64,000 bases of DNA from Bradyrhizobium prioriisuperbiae (GCF_032397745.1 NZ_CP135921.1:4328501-4392500), one strand, 5' to 3'; shown: positions 1-8,707, numbered from the stretch's first letter. Numbers and translations: made by a program. The notes: generated by a model not told the origin, from the letters alone.

Positions 1-278
1 GCTAACGCATCTCAATTCCCTGCGAGAACGAAGGTTCCATCCGACAGCGTTAATGTGGTTGAGCGTGTCAGCGCCTGCGTCCTGTTTGGTAGTCATTCGA
101 ATGGGGGAACAGGTTCAAAACAGGACTGGAACCTTACCGATCGGTGGCCGAATCGGGGCAAGATCAGGGAATCTATGTAATCCTGCGAAACTCTTGGGCG
201 CCCGGTGCGCGGGCCTGTTTGATGGGCAGCGGTAAATGGTTGCGGGGTAACCGGAAGCGAGCCGGTGATTGCGGCGTC
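1..278. other. Intergenic left edge, nothing recognised
   Basis: No convincing gene. Short open frames here lack a ribosome binding site and have no recognisable motif. The stretch lies downstream of the minus-strand glutathione transferase gene, so it may hold that gene's terminator, but I see no clear hairpin followed by a T tract. Confidence 0.5.
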
Positions 279-902
279 TTACGGGTATTGCGCCGACGCC
301 AGCCGGCGAAAACCGTCGCGTTCGTTCAGCCGCGTCACATAACCGCGCACCGCGGGCAGGGCGGCGTGTGCCAGCGGCGTGGCGAAATAGCGATGCACCG
401 AGAGCCCCAACACGATGTCGGCAACGGTGAACATATCACCCGCGACATAGGCCTGCGTGGTCGCAAGCTGCCGGTCGAGGATGTGCATCTTCGCGCTCCA
501 CGCGGTGCTGCTGGCCTCGATGGCGGCCGGATCGAACGCTGGATCCCGTCGCACCAGTCCGAGAAAGGCCGCGCGCCAGGCCGGGTTGAGCTCGGTCGCC
601 TGCCAGTCCATCCACATCTCGATGCGTGCGCGCTGCTCCGGCGCACGCGGCAGCAGGTCGGTGCGACTGTGCCGTGCTGCGAGATAGCGGCAGATGGTGT
701 TGGATTCCGTGAGCACGCCGTGCGCGTCGATCAGCACGGGCACGAGGCCGTTGGGATTGAGCGCGAGAAACTCGGGCGAGGTGGCCGGCCGTTCCGGCGT
801 CGCCCAGTCCGCCTCGTGGTCGAACGGCACATTCAGCTCGGCGAGTGTCCACAGCACCTTGCGGACATTGATCGACGAGGTCCGGCCCAGCAGTCGCAGC
901 AT
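279..902 (-). CDS. Glutathione S-transferase family protein
   Basis: A 207-residue protein of normal cytosolic GST length, expected to conjugate glutathione to electrophiles or to act in a related thiol reaction. The N-terminal thioredoxin-like half has GRTSSINVRKVLW with an early serine, the cis-proline segment NPNGLVPVL near residue 52, and the glutathione-contact ES pair in LTESNTICRYL near residue 65. The all-helical C-terminal half begins near residue 88. The gene stands alone, divergent from the AbiE pair. The substrate cannot be predicted. A long open frame on the opposite strand is a high-GC shadow. Confidence 0.9.
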   Translation of the reverse strand: MLRLLGRTSSINVRKVLWTLAELNVPFDHEADWATPERPATSPEFLALNPNGLVPVLIDAHGVLTESNTICRYLAARHSRTDLLPRAPEQRARIEMWMDWQATELNPAWRAAFLGLVRRDPAFDPAAIEASSTAWSAKMHILDRQLATTQAYVAGDMFTVADIVLGLSVHRYFATPLAHAALPAVRGYVTRLNERDGFRRLASAQYP

Positions 903-1001
903 TGATGGTCTCCAAGGCCGATGGGCGCGACGTCTGCGCCCGGGGCTTGGACACCATCACTGCGGACGGCGAAACGATCAAGCCGATGCGCGTACTCTAG
1001 G

Positions 1002-1032
1002 ACTTTCACGACAGCAGAACTTTCACGACAGC
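1002..1032. repeat. 14-bp direct repeat, two copies
   Basis: ACTTTCACGACAGC occurs at 1002-1015 and again at 1019-1032, a period of 17 bp. It sits between the GST gene and the AbiE locus. Its significance is unknown; it may mark a small local duplication. Confidence 0.7.
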
Positions 1033-1232
1033 GTGCCGCGTACGGTGTGGCTGGTGAAGCTGACGCGACAGGGATCACCGTCGGTGCCAGCATAACATTT
1101 GTGGTCGAAATCGTCGCAGATGTACTGCACCTGCGTCAGCAGGTTGCGCGTCAAAGCGGAATCGGCGCTCCGTGCATGCGTCGGAGGCGTGCCTGTCACG
1201 TCCGCGGCGACAGAGGTATCTTTTTTCGCGGC
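1023..1232 (-). pseudogene. Possible remnant of a small cysteine-containing protein
   Basis: The minus strand reads about 69 codons ending in a plausible C-terminus with spaced cysteines (QYICDDFDHKCYAGTDGDPC) and then a TAA-side stop. The open frame continues upstream only as antisense of the AbiE antitoxin gene, and I see no start codon with a ribosome binding site. It could be the surviving 3' end of a small gene cut off by arrival of the AbiE locus, or chance. I do not recognise a family. Confidence 0.25.
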
Positions 1233-1240
1233 TTCGCGGT

Positions 1241-1293
1241 TATGATATAAAACATTGATATACTCATTGATATATTCAAGGTTTTGTATCATA
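1241..1293. promoter_or_regulatory. AbiE operator: 53-bp imperfect palindrome
   Basis: The 18-base arms 1241-1258 and 1276-1293 pair at 16 of 18 positions (left arm begins TATGATATAAAAC, right arm ends GGTTTTGTATCATA). Between them lies the direct repeat ATTGATATA-CTC-ATTGATATA at 1254-1274. The site covers the probable promoter and ends 8 bases before the antitoxin ATG. AbiEi antitoxins are known to bind inverted repeats and repress their own operon, so this is the expected autoregulatory site. Confidence 0.75.
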
Positions 1294-1301
1294 TTCAGGA
1301 T

Positions 1302-1949
1302 ATGAAAAAAACACCGCTTCGTCAGGAAGACCGCGCGATCGCGCTCCTTCACGAGCAGGGCATGGCGCGGCTGTCTGAATTTCTTGAGCAGGACATCACG
1401 GCCGCAACCATCTCTCGTATGGAGCAGAAAGGGATTGTCATGCAGCTGAGCCGAGGCCTCTATCAGCTTCCCGATGCTCAGCTCGATGCCGATCACTCGC
1501 TTGCAGTCGCCGCGAAGCTCGTACCAAACGGTGTAATCTGCCTCGACTCCGCACTTGCCTTTCATGGACTGACAGATCGTATTCCGGCGTCTGTGTGGGT
1601 GGGTATCGGCGCCAGGGATTGGCGCCCCAAAATCGTGCGTCCTCGAATCCAGACCGTTCGGTTTGGACCGAAGGTGTTCGACAGGGGAGTTCAAACACAC
1701 GTCATCGAGCGCGTGCCGGTTCGCATTTATTCGCCTGCCAAGACCATCGTCGATCTTTTCCGGCACGGTCAGCGTCAAAAGGTTTGGTATGATTCGCAGT
1801 CAGGCCTTACCGACGCCGTTCAAGGCATGAAAGAAGCCCTGCGACTTCGAAAGGCTACGCCCGCCGAGATCGCACAATTTGCGATGGAGGCGGGAGTTTG
1901 GGACAAGGTCGTTCAGCCTCGCCTGGAAGTGTTGACCGTGGATGCGTAA
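1302..1949 (+). CDS. abiEi: Type IV toxin-antitoxin system AbiEi family antitoxin
   Basis: A 215-residue antitoxin and autorepressor partner of the nucleotidyltransferase toxin that follows. Residues 1-60 form a winged-helix domain (LSEFLEQDITAATISRME, then the typical SRGLYQLP), and the remainder matches the AbiEi C-terminal domain thought to neutralise the toxin. I chose the ATG at 1302; an in-frame TTG at 1284 inside the palindrome is possible but poorly placed. The stop overlaps the toxin start by 8 bases, so the pair is translationally coupled. The large upstream palindrome supports autoregulation. Confidence 0.9.
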   Translation: MKKTPLRQEDRAIALLHEQGMARLSEFLEQDITAATISRMEQKGIVMQLSRGLYQLPDAQLDADHSLAVAAKLVPNGVICLDSALAFHGLTDRIPASVWVGIGARDWRPKIVRPRIQTVRFGPKVFDRGVQTHVIERVPVRIYSPAKTIVDLFRHGQRQKVWYDSQSGLTDAVQGMKEALRLRKATPAEIAQFAMEAGVWDKVVQPRLEVLTVDA

Positions 1950-2823
1950 GTCGCTCAAAAATGTTGGCGCATCCGTCAGGGCGCGTCTGCTCAAGCTGGC
2001 GAACGAACGCGAGCAGCCTTTCGATCTGCTGCTGACGCGTTACGCGCTGGAACGACTTCTGTATCGGCTGAGCACAAGCAAATACCGGGAGCGTTTCGTC
2101 CTCAAGGGCGCGATGCTCATGATGAACTGGATGGACGACCCATATCGTCCGACGCGGGATCTTGACCTGCTTGGATTCGGCGATTCCGATCCCGATACAA
2201 TCGTGAAAGTGTTCCGCGACCTTTGCGCGATCAAGGTTGATGACGCGGTCACCTTTGATATCGACGGAATGTCTGTTGATCGGATTCGCGAAGCCGCGGA
2301 GTACGGTGGCCTACGGATCAAAACCATCGCCACGGTGGACGGCGCCAAGGTGAGGGTGCTTATTGATATCGGCTTTGGTGATGCTATCGAGCCCGGCCTC
2401 ATCGAGATCGAATTGTCGGTGCTGCTGGATCAACCCAAGCCACGCCTTCGCGCCTATTCATATGAAACCGTCATCGCTGAAAAATTCCAGGCGATGGTGG
2501 TGCTTGGACGCGCCAACACCCGAATGAAGGATTTTTACGATATCTGGATTTTGGCACGATCGTATGATCTTGATAGAGATAGATTGGCGAGGGCGATTGC
2601 CGCGACTTTCGCACGCCGCAACACCACAATTCCGGTCGAGCGACCCGACGCCCTCACCTCCGCTTTTGCCGCCGACCAGAGCAAGCAGCAGCAGTGGGCA
2701 GGTTTTCTAAGGGATGTCGCCGTCAAGCCAGGGACGCTCGCTGAGGTGGTTGAGGATCTTGCAGCCCTGCTTATGCTACATGCGACCGAAGCGCGGCTGC
2801 GGCAAAGCCGAATGAATAAATAA
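1942..2823 (+). CDS. abiEii: AbiEii/AbiGii-type nucleotidyltransferase toxin
   Basis: A 293-residue toxin of the DNA polymerase beta-like nucleotidyltransferase fold. All four family motifs are visible: motif I, KGAMLMM followed by RPTRDLDLLG with its catalytic DxD; motif II, LIDIGFGD; motif III, AEKFQAMVVLGR; and motif IV, RMKDFYDIWIL. In characterised AbiE systems the toxin stops growth, giving abortive infection by phage or stabilising mobile DNA. It overlaps the antitoxin gene by 8 bases. No truncation or missing catalytic residue is seen, so the module looks functional. Confidence 0.9.
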   Translation: MRKSLKNVGASVRARLLKLANEREQPFDLLLTRYALERLLYRLSTSKYRERFVLKGAMLMMNWMDDPYRPTRDLDLLGFGDSDPDTIVKVFRDLCAIKVDDAVTFDIDGMSVDRIREAAEYGGLRIKTIATVDGAKVRVLIDIGFGDAIEPGLIEIELSVLLDQPKPRLRAYSYETVIAEKFQAMVVLGRANTRMKDFYDIWILARSYDLDRDRLARAIAATFARRNTTIPVERPDALTSAFAADQSKQQQWAGFLRDVAVKPGTLAEVVEDLAALLMLHATEARLRQSRMNK

Positions 2824-2846
2824 CCTACATGCCCCCGATCGCTCGT

Positions 2847-3239
2847 CTATCCCGCCTGCAACCGGCGGCGATGATCGGCGCGGGTATCGGGACCGCTCTC
2901 GTGATCCGCGGCGAGCTGTTCGATCACCGCGTCCTGCACGCGGTCGCGCCAGTCATGCTCCAGCCGGTGATAGATGCGCAGATACAGCGTGTCGCCCTCA
3001 TCCAGCATGACGGGCCTGCGTTCGAATGGGGGCAGGGGATATCCGCTGCGTGCGGCCATGGCGATGTCGTGCGCTGAGTGCGACAGCCGCCGCGCGCCGT
3101 CCAGCGCGATGCCGCGGATCGTCCATTCGCCATCGCGGTGATAGGCAATCTCGGCGGAGCCCGTGACGTCGCCTGCCGCGAAGCCGCCTTCCATCACCAG
3201 CGGCAACTCCTCGAACTGGAAATTGAGCGTCCGGCTCAC
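2847..3239 (-). CDS. Conserved hypothetical protein, 130 aa
   Basis: Not recognised. It starts at a GTG preceded by a good AGGAGA site. The protein is soluble, with no signal peptide or membrane segment. It begins with a beta-rich stretch (SRTLNFQFEELPLVMEGG) and ends with a charged helix-prone region containing RIYHRLEHDWRDRVQDAV. The strong ribosome binding site and regular codon use argue that it is real. The convergent AbiE toxin gene ends 24 bases away. Confidence 0.65.
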   Translation of the reverse strand: MSRTLNFQFEELPLVMEGGFAAGDVTGSAEIAYHRDGEWTIRGIALDGARRLSHSAHDIAMAARSGYPLPPFERRPVMLDEGDTLYLRIYHRLEHDWRDRVQDAVIEQLAADHESGPDTRADHRRRLQAG

Positions 3240-3435
3240 GCGTGTTGTCTCCTCGTCTCGTCAGATGGAACCAGCCTAGTTTGAAATCAGTAGGTCTCAA
3301 CAAATAAATCAGTTGTTCCCACCAAATCCTCTGGACGGCCCGATCGGAGCGGGCCACAGATCGGCCGGGAATAGCGCGCGATGTTGTGGTGTTTCTCGAT
3401 GGTGCCGGGGCTCATCCGGCTTGCGGAGAAAAATC

Positions 3436-4074
3436 ATGAACAAAATCATCCATCGCACACTTGCCGGTCTCATGTTCGGTGCAATCTCCATCGCGACATC
3501 AGCCCAGGCGCAGACCCAAACTCCGGCGCAAGACACCGTTCGCGTGCGCGGCACGGTGGAGCGGATCGATGGGGCGGATATCGTGATCAAGACCCGCGAG
3601 GGCGCGGAGGCGGTTTTGACACTGACCGATCACCCGCTGTTTGTGGCGATCGTGAAATCGACCATGGCCGACATCAAGCCCGGCATGTTCGTGGGCGCCA
3701 CCGGCATGCCCCAGGCCGACGGCACCCAGAAAGCGGTCGAAGTTCACATCTTCCCGGAATCGATGCGCGGCACCGGCGAGGGCCACTATGACTGGGACCT
3801 CAAGCCGCAGAGCAAGATGACCAACGCCAATGTCGACAAGTCCGAAACCATCGCCGGCGTCGACGGCCAGATGCTGTCGGTGACATACAAGGGCGGCGAG
3901 AAGAAGGTGCTGGTGACTCCGGAGACCGCGGTCGTCACCTACACCACCGGCGATCGCGCCGACATCAAGCCCGGCATCCGTGTGTTTATCGGCGCCGCCA
4001 GGAAATTGCCCGACGGCCACCTGCAGACCGCGCGCATCACCTACGGCAAGGACGGTCTCAACCCGCCGATGTGA
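3436..4074 (+). CDS. Secreted protein, DUF5666-like
   Basis: A 212-residue exported protein. I chose the ATG at 3436 because it has GGAGAA upstream and opens a clear signal peptide (MNKIIHRTLAGLMFGAISIA, probable cleavage after AQA near residue 25); the longer open frame upstream is not coding. The mature part is beta-rich with two related segments (VRVRGTVERIDGADIVIKT and the later VDGQMLSVTYKG) and repeated IKPG turns, which recalls the OB-like DUF5666 fold. Such proteins are sometimes labelled metal ABC transporter permease, but there is no membrane domain here. Function unknown. Confidence 0.75.
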   Translation: MNKIIHRTLAGLMFGAISIATSAQAQTQTPAQDTVRVRGTVERIDGADIVIKTREGAEAVLTLTDHPLFVAIVKSTMADIKPGMFVGATGMPQADGTQKAVEVHIFPESMRGTGEGHYDWDLKPQSKMTNANVDKSETIAGVDGQMLSVTYKGGEKKVLVTPETAVVTYTTGDRADIKPGIRVFIGAARKLPDGHLQTARITYGKDGLNPPM

Positions 4075-4104
4075 GCGGCATCCCGCCTCGTCGGCGACGG
4101 ATCG

Positions 4105-4983
4105 TCAGGTTGCCAACGTCGTTTTGAGCATGCGCAGCATCGCCTGGACGGCGGCTGCGCTGATCCGGCGCTCGGGCACGGCCGCCTTGATCCAGAGTTC
4201 GGGGATGGGAAAATCCTGCAGGAGCGGGCGCAACGCTCCGGTTCGCAACGCGTCCTCCACGAGATACCGGGATGTCAAAACGATGCCGTTGCCGACGATA
4301 GCGCTTCGCGCCAACACCTGTCCCTCGTTGGAGCTGAGGATCGGCCGCACCTGAACGGTGATGCGGCCGCGCGGTCCGTCGAATATCCACTCGGGTCCGG
4401 TTGGAAGAAAGCTCAGGCAGCGGTACTTCAGAAGGTCGCGCGGATGATCGGGTGTGCCGTGCTTGCGAAGATAGCTCGGTGACGCGCACAGCAGCCTCGG
4501 AAGCTTGCACAGCGGTTCGTCGATGACGCCGCCGAAGGAATGCGGAAAGGCGCTGATCGCGATATCGAATCCCTCGGCGACGGGATCGACGGGTCGGTCG
4601 ATCAGCACGATCTCGAGCTTCAACCTCGGATTTTGCGCCTGGAACCGGCTGAACGGTTCGGCGAGCCGTGCCACCGTCAGTGAGGTCGGCGCCTTGACGC
4701 GCAAATGGTCCGCGAGATCGCGATCCTTCTCTCCCATGCGTGCAAGAAGATCGGTCGCGTCGGCGACCACGCCGCGGGCGCGATGCACATACTGCTGGCC
4801 CGCCTGCGTGAGGCGAAGTTGACGCGTCGAGCGATGAAACAGCCGTGCGCCGATGCGCTGCTCCAGTTGCGTGACCCGCTTGGTCATGACCGAGGTCGAT
4901 ACGTTGAGTTTGCGTGCGGCGGCGGAGAAACCGCCGGCATCGGCGGTGGCTAGAAAAGCCTGAAGGTTGACGAGGACGTCCAT
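4105..4983 (-). CDS. LysR family transcriptional regulator
   Basis: A 292-residue LysR protein of standard length. The N-terminal winged helix spans residues 1-60 (FSAAARKLNVSTSVMTKRV), followed by the linker and the periplasmic-binding-protein-like effector domain from about residue 90. It is divergent from the FAD oxidoreductase and MFS genes, the usual arrangement for a LysR regulator and its target operon, with 109 bases between the starts. A perfect 19-bp palindrome lies 5 bases upstream of its ATG. The inducer is unknown. Confidence 0.93.
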   Translation of the reverse strand: MDVLVNLQAFLATADAGGFSAAARKLNVSTSVMTKRVTQLEQRIGARLFHRSTRQLRLTQAGQQYVHRARGVVADATDLLARMGEKDRDLADHLRVKAPTSLTVARLAEPFSRFQAQNPRLKLEIVLIDRPVDPVAEGFDIAISAFPHSFGGVIDEPLCKLPRLLCASPSYLRKHGTPDHPRDLLKYRCLSFLPTGPEWIFDGPRGRITVQVRPILSSNEGQVLARSAIVGNGIVLTSRYLVEDALRTGALRPLLQDFPIPELWIKAAVPERRISAAAVQAMLRMLKTTLAT

Positions 4984-4988
4984 CCCAC

Positions 4989-5007
4989 TTTTCTCGATTC
5001 GAGAAAA
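4989..5007. promoter_or_regulatory. 19-bp perfect palindrome, candidate LysR site
   Basis: TTTTCTCGA, a single central T, then TCGAGAAAA. It sits between the divergent LysR and oxidoreductase genes, just upstream of the LysR start. LysR proteins commonly bind such interrupted palindromes and repress their own gene from them. Confidence 0.65.
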
Positions 5008-5092
5008 CTGATCGCATGATTTGGCTGATTGTACTCCAACTTGAGCAAATTCATAGTCGGATCAAGCAACAGATGAGGGCGGGAGACGCATC

Positions 5093-6445
5093 ATGCGGAT
5101 CAACATGATCGAAGAACCGGCGCGGCACGTGCCGGTCTATGGCGAATTCGATGTCGTGGTGCTCGGCGGCGGGCCCGCCGGCATCGCGGCCGCCGTCGCC
5201 GCCGGCAGAGCGGGCGCCGCGACCCTGCTGATCGAGCGTTATGGCTTTCTCGGCGGCATGGGCACCGCGGCAGGTGTCACCAATTTCTGCGGACTGCACG
5301 CCAATCGCTTCGGCGACATCAGTCAGGTGGTCCACGGCATCGCCGACGATCTGCTCGAGGGGCTGGCACGTCTTGACGGCCTGAAGGCGCCGCATACGAT
5401 TTTCGGCAAGATCCAGGCGCAGGCCTACGATACCGCGGCCTACAAGATCGCCGCGGATCAGCTGTTGCTCGATGCCGAAGTGAAAATCCTGTTTCATGCG
5501 GTCGGCGCCGGCGTCCTGATGAGCACCGGCTCGACGATCGATGCGTTGTTCGTCGAAACCAAGTCCGGGCGCCGCGCGATTCGCAGCCGCGTCTTCATCG
5601 ACGCCTCCGGCGACGGCGATCTCGCCGCATGGGCGGGCGCACCCTATGAACTCGGTGACGGCGCCGGATCGATGATGTTTCCCTCGACCATGTTCCGCAT
5701 CAACGATGTCGCGCGGACCGCAGCGGCGGCGAAGGCATGGGAGCCGATCGCCGGGATGATGGAACAGGCGACGCGCGAAACCGGAAGGAGGTTTCCGCGG
5801 AAGACGCCGATCATTCGTCCGCAACATCATGAGATCGAGTGGCGCGCGAATATCACGCAGGTCGCCAACGCGGACGGCACTGCGGTCGACGGCACCGATG
5901 CCGATCAGCTCAGTTATGGCGAGATCGAAGGCCGTCGCCAGGTCAGGGAGACCTTCGAATTTCTGCGACAGTCCGTGCCGGCGTTCGCCGACGCCTATAT
6001 CGTCGACCTGCCGCCGCAACTGGGGATTCGCGAGACACGCCGGATCGTCGGCGATTACCAGCTCAGCGAAGACGATGTGCTCCAGTGTTCGAGTTTTGCC
6101 GACACCATCGGCGTGAACGGCTGGCCCGTGGAGGATCACGTGGCCGGCGACATCATTTTCCGCTGGCCCGATATTCCCGGCAGCCGCGGCTTTAATCATC
6201 TGCCATTCCGGATGCTGCTGCCGCAGAAGGTCGACAACCTGTTGATGGCCGGCCGCTGTGCATCGATGACCCATGGCGGGCAGTCTGCAGCCCGGGTCTC
6301 AGGCGCCTGTTTTGTCATGGGCGAGGCGGCCGGCACGGCCGCGGCGATGGTTGCCGGCGGTAACGGCGAGTGCCGAAGCATCGATATCGGTGCGCTCCAG
6401 GCGGCGCTCGTGCGCAACGGGGTCTATCTCGGCACCGACATGTAA
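5093..6445 (+). CDS. FAD-dependent oxidoreductase
   Basis: A 450-residue flavoprotein of the FAD-dependent oxidoreductase group with a succinate-dehydrogenase-like Rossmann fold (PF12831-like). The dinucleotide-binding motif is VVLGGGPAGIAAAVAAGRAG near residue 22, followed by IERYGFLGGMGT. A second FAD contact is FIDASGDGDLAAWAG near residue 180, and the C-terminal flavin loop is LMAGRCASMTHGGQSAARVS. The ATG at 5093 has GGGAGA upstream. The neighbouring LysR gene and the following MFS carrier suggest a small catabolic operon, but the substrate cannot be read from sequence. Confidence 0.88.
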   Translation: MRINMIEEPARHVPVYGEFDVVVLGGGPAGIAAAVAAGRAGAATLLIERYGFLGGMGTAAGVTNFCGLHANRFGDISQVVHGIADDLLEGLARLDGLKAPHTIFGKIQAQAYDTAAYKIAADQLLLDAEVKILFHAVGAGVLMSTGSTIDALFVETKSGRRAIRSRVFIDASGDGDLAAWAGAPYELGDGAGSMMFPSTMFRINDVARTAAAAKAWEPIAGMMEQATRETGRRFPRKTPIIRPQHHEIEWRANITQVANADGTAVDGTDADQLSYGEIEGRRQVRETFEFLRQSVPAFADAYIVDLPPQLGIRETRRIVGDYQLSEDDVLQCSSFADTIGVNGWPVEDHVAGDIIFRWPDIPGSRGFNHLPFRMLLPQKVDNLLMAGRCASMTHGGQSAARVSGACFVMGEAAGTAAAMVAGGNGECRSIDIGALQAALVRNGVYLGTDM

Positions 6446-6512
6446 TCGCCGGCCCGCGCACAATGTGGAGGACAATCCACAGGGCGACAGGTCATGAACA
6501 GCTCAGGGAGGG

Positions 6513-7759
6513 ATGATGATGGAGGCCTTGAAGGCCGGCGGGGTCGCGGCCGTCCACTCGGATGACGATGTCGAACTCGGCGGCTACAGGTGGATCATCC
6601 TCGCGCTCGCCTGGTTGACGTTTCTCATCAGCTTCGTTGACCGGCTGGCATGGGGGAACGTGTCGATCCCGGTGGGGCAGACGCTGGGCATGCCTGTCGC
6701 GGCACTTGGGATCTTCGTCACGGCGTTCTATGTCGGATACGTCATTGCGAACTTCGTCGGCGGTTTCGGCAGCGACCGCGAGCAATGCTGGCCGGCGCCA
6801 TTATCCCGCTCGGCGTCTTCACATTTCTCTTCAGCTTCTCCACGTCGGTGGCCATCGGACTCGTGCTCCAGGCCCTGATGGGTCTTGCGGCCGACGCCGA
6901 CTATTCGGCATGCGTCAAGCTGATTACGGCCTGGTTCGGAAAACGCAGCCGCGGCTTTGCCATGGGGCTGTTCCTGACGGCGTCGTCGCTCGGTGTTCTC
7001 GTGACCAATGCCATTGTGCCGACCGTGCTGCAGGCCATGTCATGGAGTGCGGTGTATCAGATCCTCGGGATCGTCACCGTGCTGATCGGCCTGGTGTCTT
7101 TTGCGATGCTGCGGGACAGTCCGAATACCCGGGTTTGCGCGGCGACAGCGCCTCCGGATCTCAAAGCTCTGTTCGACAATCGCGATCTGATGTGTCTCGC
7201 TTTGGCCGGGTTTGGTGCGTTCTGGGGGACCTGGGGCTTTGCATTCTGGGCCAATGCGCTGATGATCCGCGGCCATAGCCTTTCCCCGGTCAGCGCGGGC
7301 TTCATCGTTGCATTGGTCGGGGCTGGTGCGATCGCGGGCAAGCCGCTGGTCGGCCTGATCTCCGACTGGTCCGGCGGGATTCGAAAAATCCCGATCATCG
7401 TCTGCCTGCTCGGCTTCTGTGCGCTGCTGCTCGTGTTCGGAACACTGACGAGCGAATTCCAGTTCAGGCTTGCCGCTCCGCTGCTGGGCGTCGCCGCGTT
7501 CGTCTACAGCCCCTTGATGGGGGCAATGGTCGCGGAGGTCGCGGGCCTGCGGCGAGCGGGGGCCGCAACCGGCGTGACCGCCGCGCTGTGGCAGTTGGGC
7601 AGTGTGGTCGTGCCTGTCGTTGTCGGTCTGGTGTATCAGGCAACCACGTCGTTCCCCACGGCATTCGTGACGCTGGCCGCGGGTCCCTTGCTGGGAGCGG
7701 TCTGCATGCTGTTCGTTCGCGAGGGGCGAGGGCCAACTGGCGAGGACACGCGGCCGTGA
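6513..7759 (+). pseudogene. MFS transporter, frameshifted
   Basis: A 12-helix major facilitator gene broken near 6780. The first frame starts at ATG 6513 behind CAGGGAGGG and encodes about 89 residues through the first two helices up to GGFGSDR. The rest (AMLAGAIIPLGVFTFLF onward, to 7759) continues in another frame. The break falls inside the helix 2-3 loop motif G-x-x-x-D-R-x-G-R-R, of which everything after DR is missing, so a deletion of about ten bases (one modulo three) fits better than a one-base sequencing slip. The remaining reading frame is undamaged, so the event is recent. It probably carried the substrate of the upstream oxidoreductase. Confidence 0.8.
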
Positions 7760-7772
7760 CGCAGACGCGTCC

Positions 7773-8588
7773 TCACGCGATGTCCGTGAACGACCCATGC
7801 CGGCCCTGGCCGCGGGCAAACCGGGCCGCGCCTGCCGCGCCTTCCTTGTGATGCGCCTCCAGTCCATTGGCCCATTCACGCTTCAGGGCGTCCCGGATGC
7901 CGAGACCATGGGTCTCATAGACGTTGCGGCGATCTGCATGGACGGCGGCCTGCGGGAATGACGCGATCAGCTGCGCCATCTCCTCCGCGGCAGCCCGGGC
8001 GCCGCCGGTCGGCACCACCTTTTCGCAAAGCCCGATCCGCAAGGCTTCGTCGGCGTCGACCTTGCGGCCGGTCAGGATGATCTCCATCGCGCGCCCGACG
8101 CCAACCAGGCGTGGCAGCCGCACGGTGCCGCCGTCGAGCAGCGGAATGCCCCATCGTCTGCAGTAGACGCCGAAATAGGCTGTTGCGGCCATCACGCGCA
8201 CGTCGCACCACAGCGCAAGCTCCATGCCGCCGGCGACTGCCGGTCCCTCGATCGCGCCGATCACGGGTTTGGATAATTCCAGCCGCGAGGGGCCGAGAGG
8301 CCCGCGTGGCGCGGGGGCCGATCCCTGCGGGAAGGCGAGCCCTTCGACGATGTCGGATTGGAAACGATCGCGGTCGGCGAGCGTGGCTGCGTATTTCAGA
8401 TCCCAGCCGGCGCAGAAGGCGCCGCCCGCGCCCCAGAACACCGCAACGCGGGCGTCAGGGTCGGCGTCGAAGGCCAGGAAAGCATCGACAAGCGCATCCG
8501 CCGTTTCCGGATCGCCGGCGTTCCGGGCTTCGATGCGATCGTTGATGATCGTGGTCACGGCACCGGATTTCTCGATCCGAACGGTCAT
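7773..8588 (-). CDS. Enoyl-CoA hydratase/isomerase (crotonase) family protein
   Basis: A 271-residue crotonase-fold protein. I chose the ATG at 8588 because AGGAGA precedes it; the longer open frame runs into the operator region. Oxyanion-hole segments are GAGGAFCAGWDLK near residue 62 and GPAVAGGMELALWCD near residue 107, with a glutamate in the latter at a position often used for catalysis. The C-terminus is helical and lysine-rich. It is convergent with the broken MFS gene and divergent from a TetR gene, which probably controls it. The acyl-CoA substrate is unknown. Confidence 0.9.
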   Translation of the reverse strand: MTVRIEKSGAVTTIINDRIEARNAGDPETADALVDAFLAFDADPDARVAVFWGAGGAFCAGWDLKYAATLADRDRFQSDIVEGLAFPQGSAPAPRGPLGPSRLELSKPVIGAIEGPAVAGGMELALWCDVRVMAATAYFGVYCRRWGIPLLDGGTVRLPRLVGVGRAMEIILTGRKVDADEALRIGLCEKVVPTGGARAAAEEMAQLIASFPQAAVHADRRNVYETHGLGIRDALKREWANGLEAHHKEGAAGAARFARGQGRHGSFTDIA

Positions 8589-8667
8589 GTCCCGGTCTCC
8601 TTGTTGTTTGACGACGACGTGCCGGTTGCAGCACCCGTCTTCCTCCAGATGGGCTCTTTTTAATATA

Positions 8668-8707
8668 TTGTTATATTCTGATAACATTGTTATCAATCGT
8701 TGTTATA
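8668..8707. promoter_or_regulatory. TetR operator cluster
   Basis: Between the divergent crotonase and TetR genes lies a perfect 17-bp palindrome, TGATAACA-T-TGTTATCA, at 8679-8695. The half-site TTGTTAT occurs three times in the same orientation, at 8668, 8687 and 8700. The surrounding stretch is unusually AT-rich and probably holds both promoters. The TetR protein encoded just downstream is the likely ligand. Confidence 0.7.

Noticed and set aside
5051..6274. A 407-codon open frame opposite the FAD oxidoreductase
   Set aside because: The plus-strand frame carries all flavoprotein motifs; the minus frame has none.
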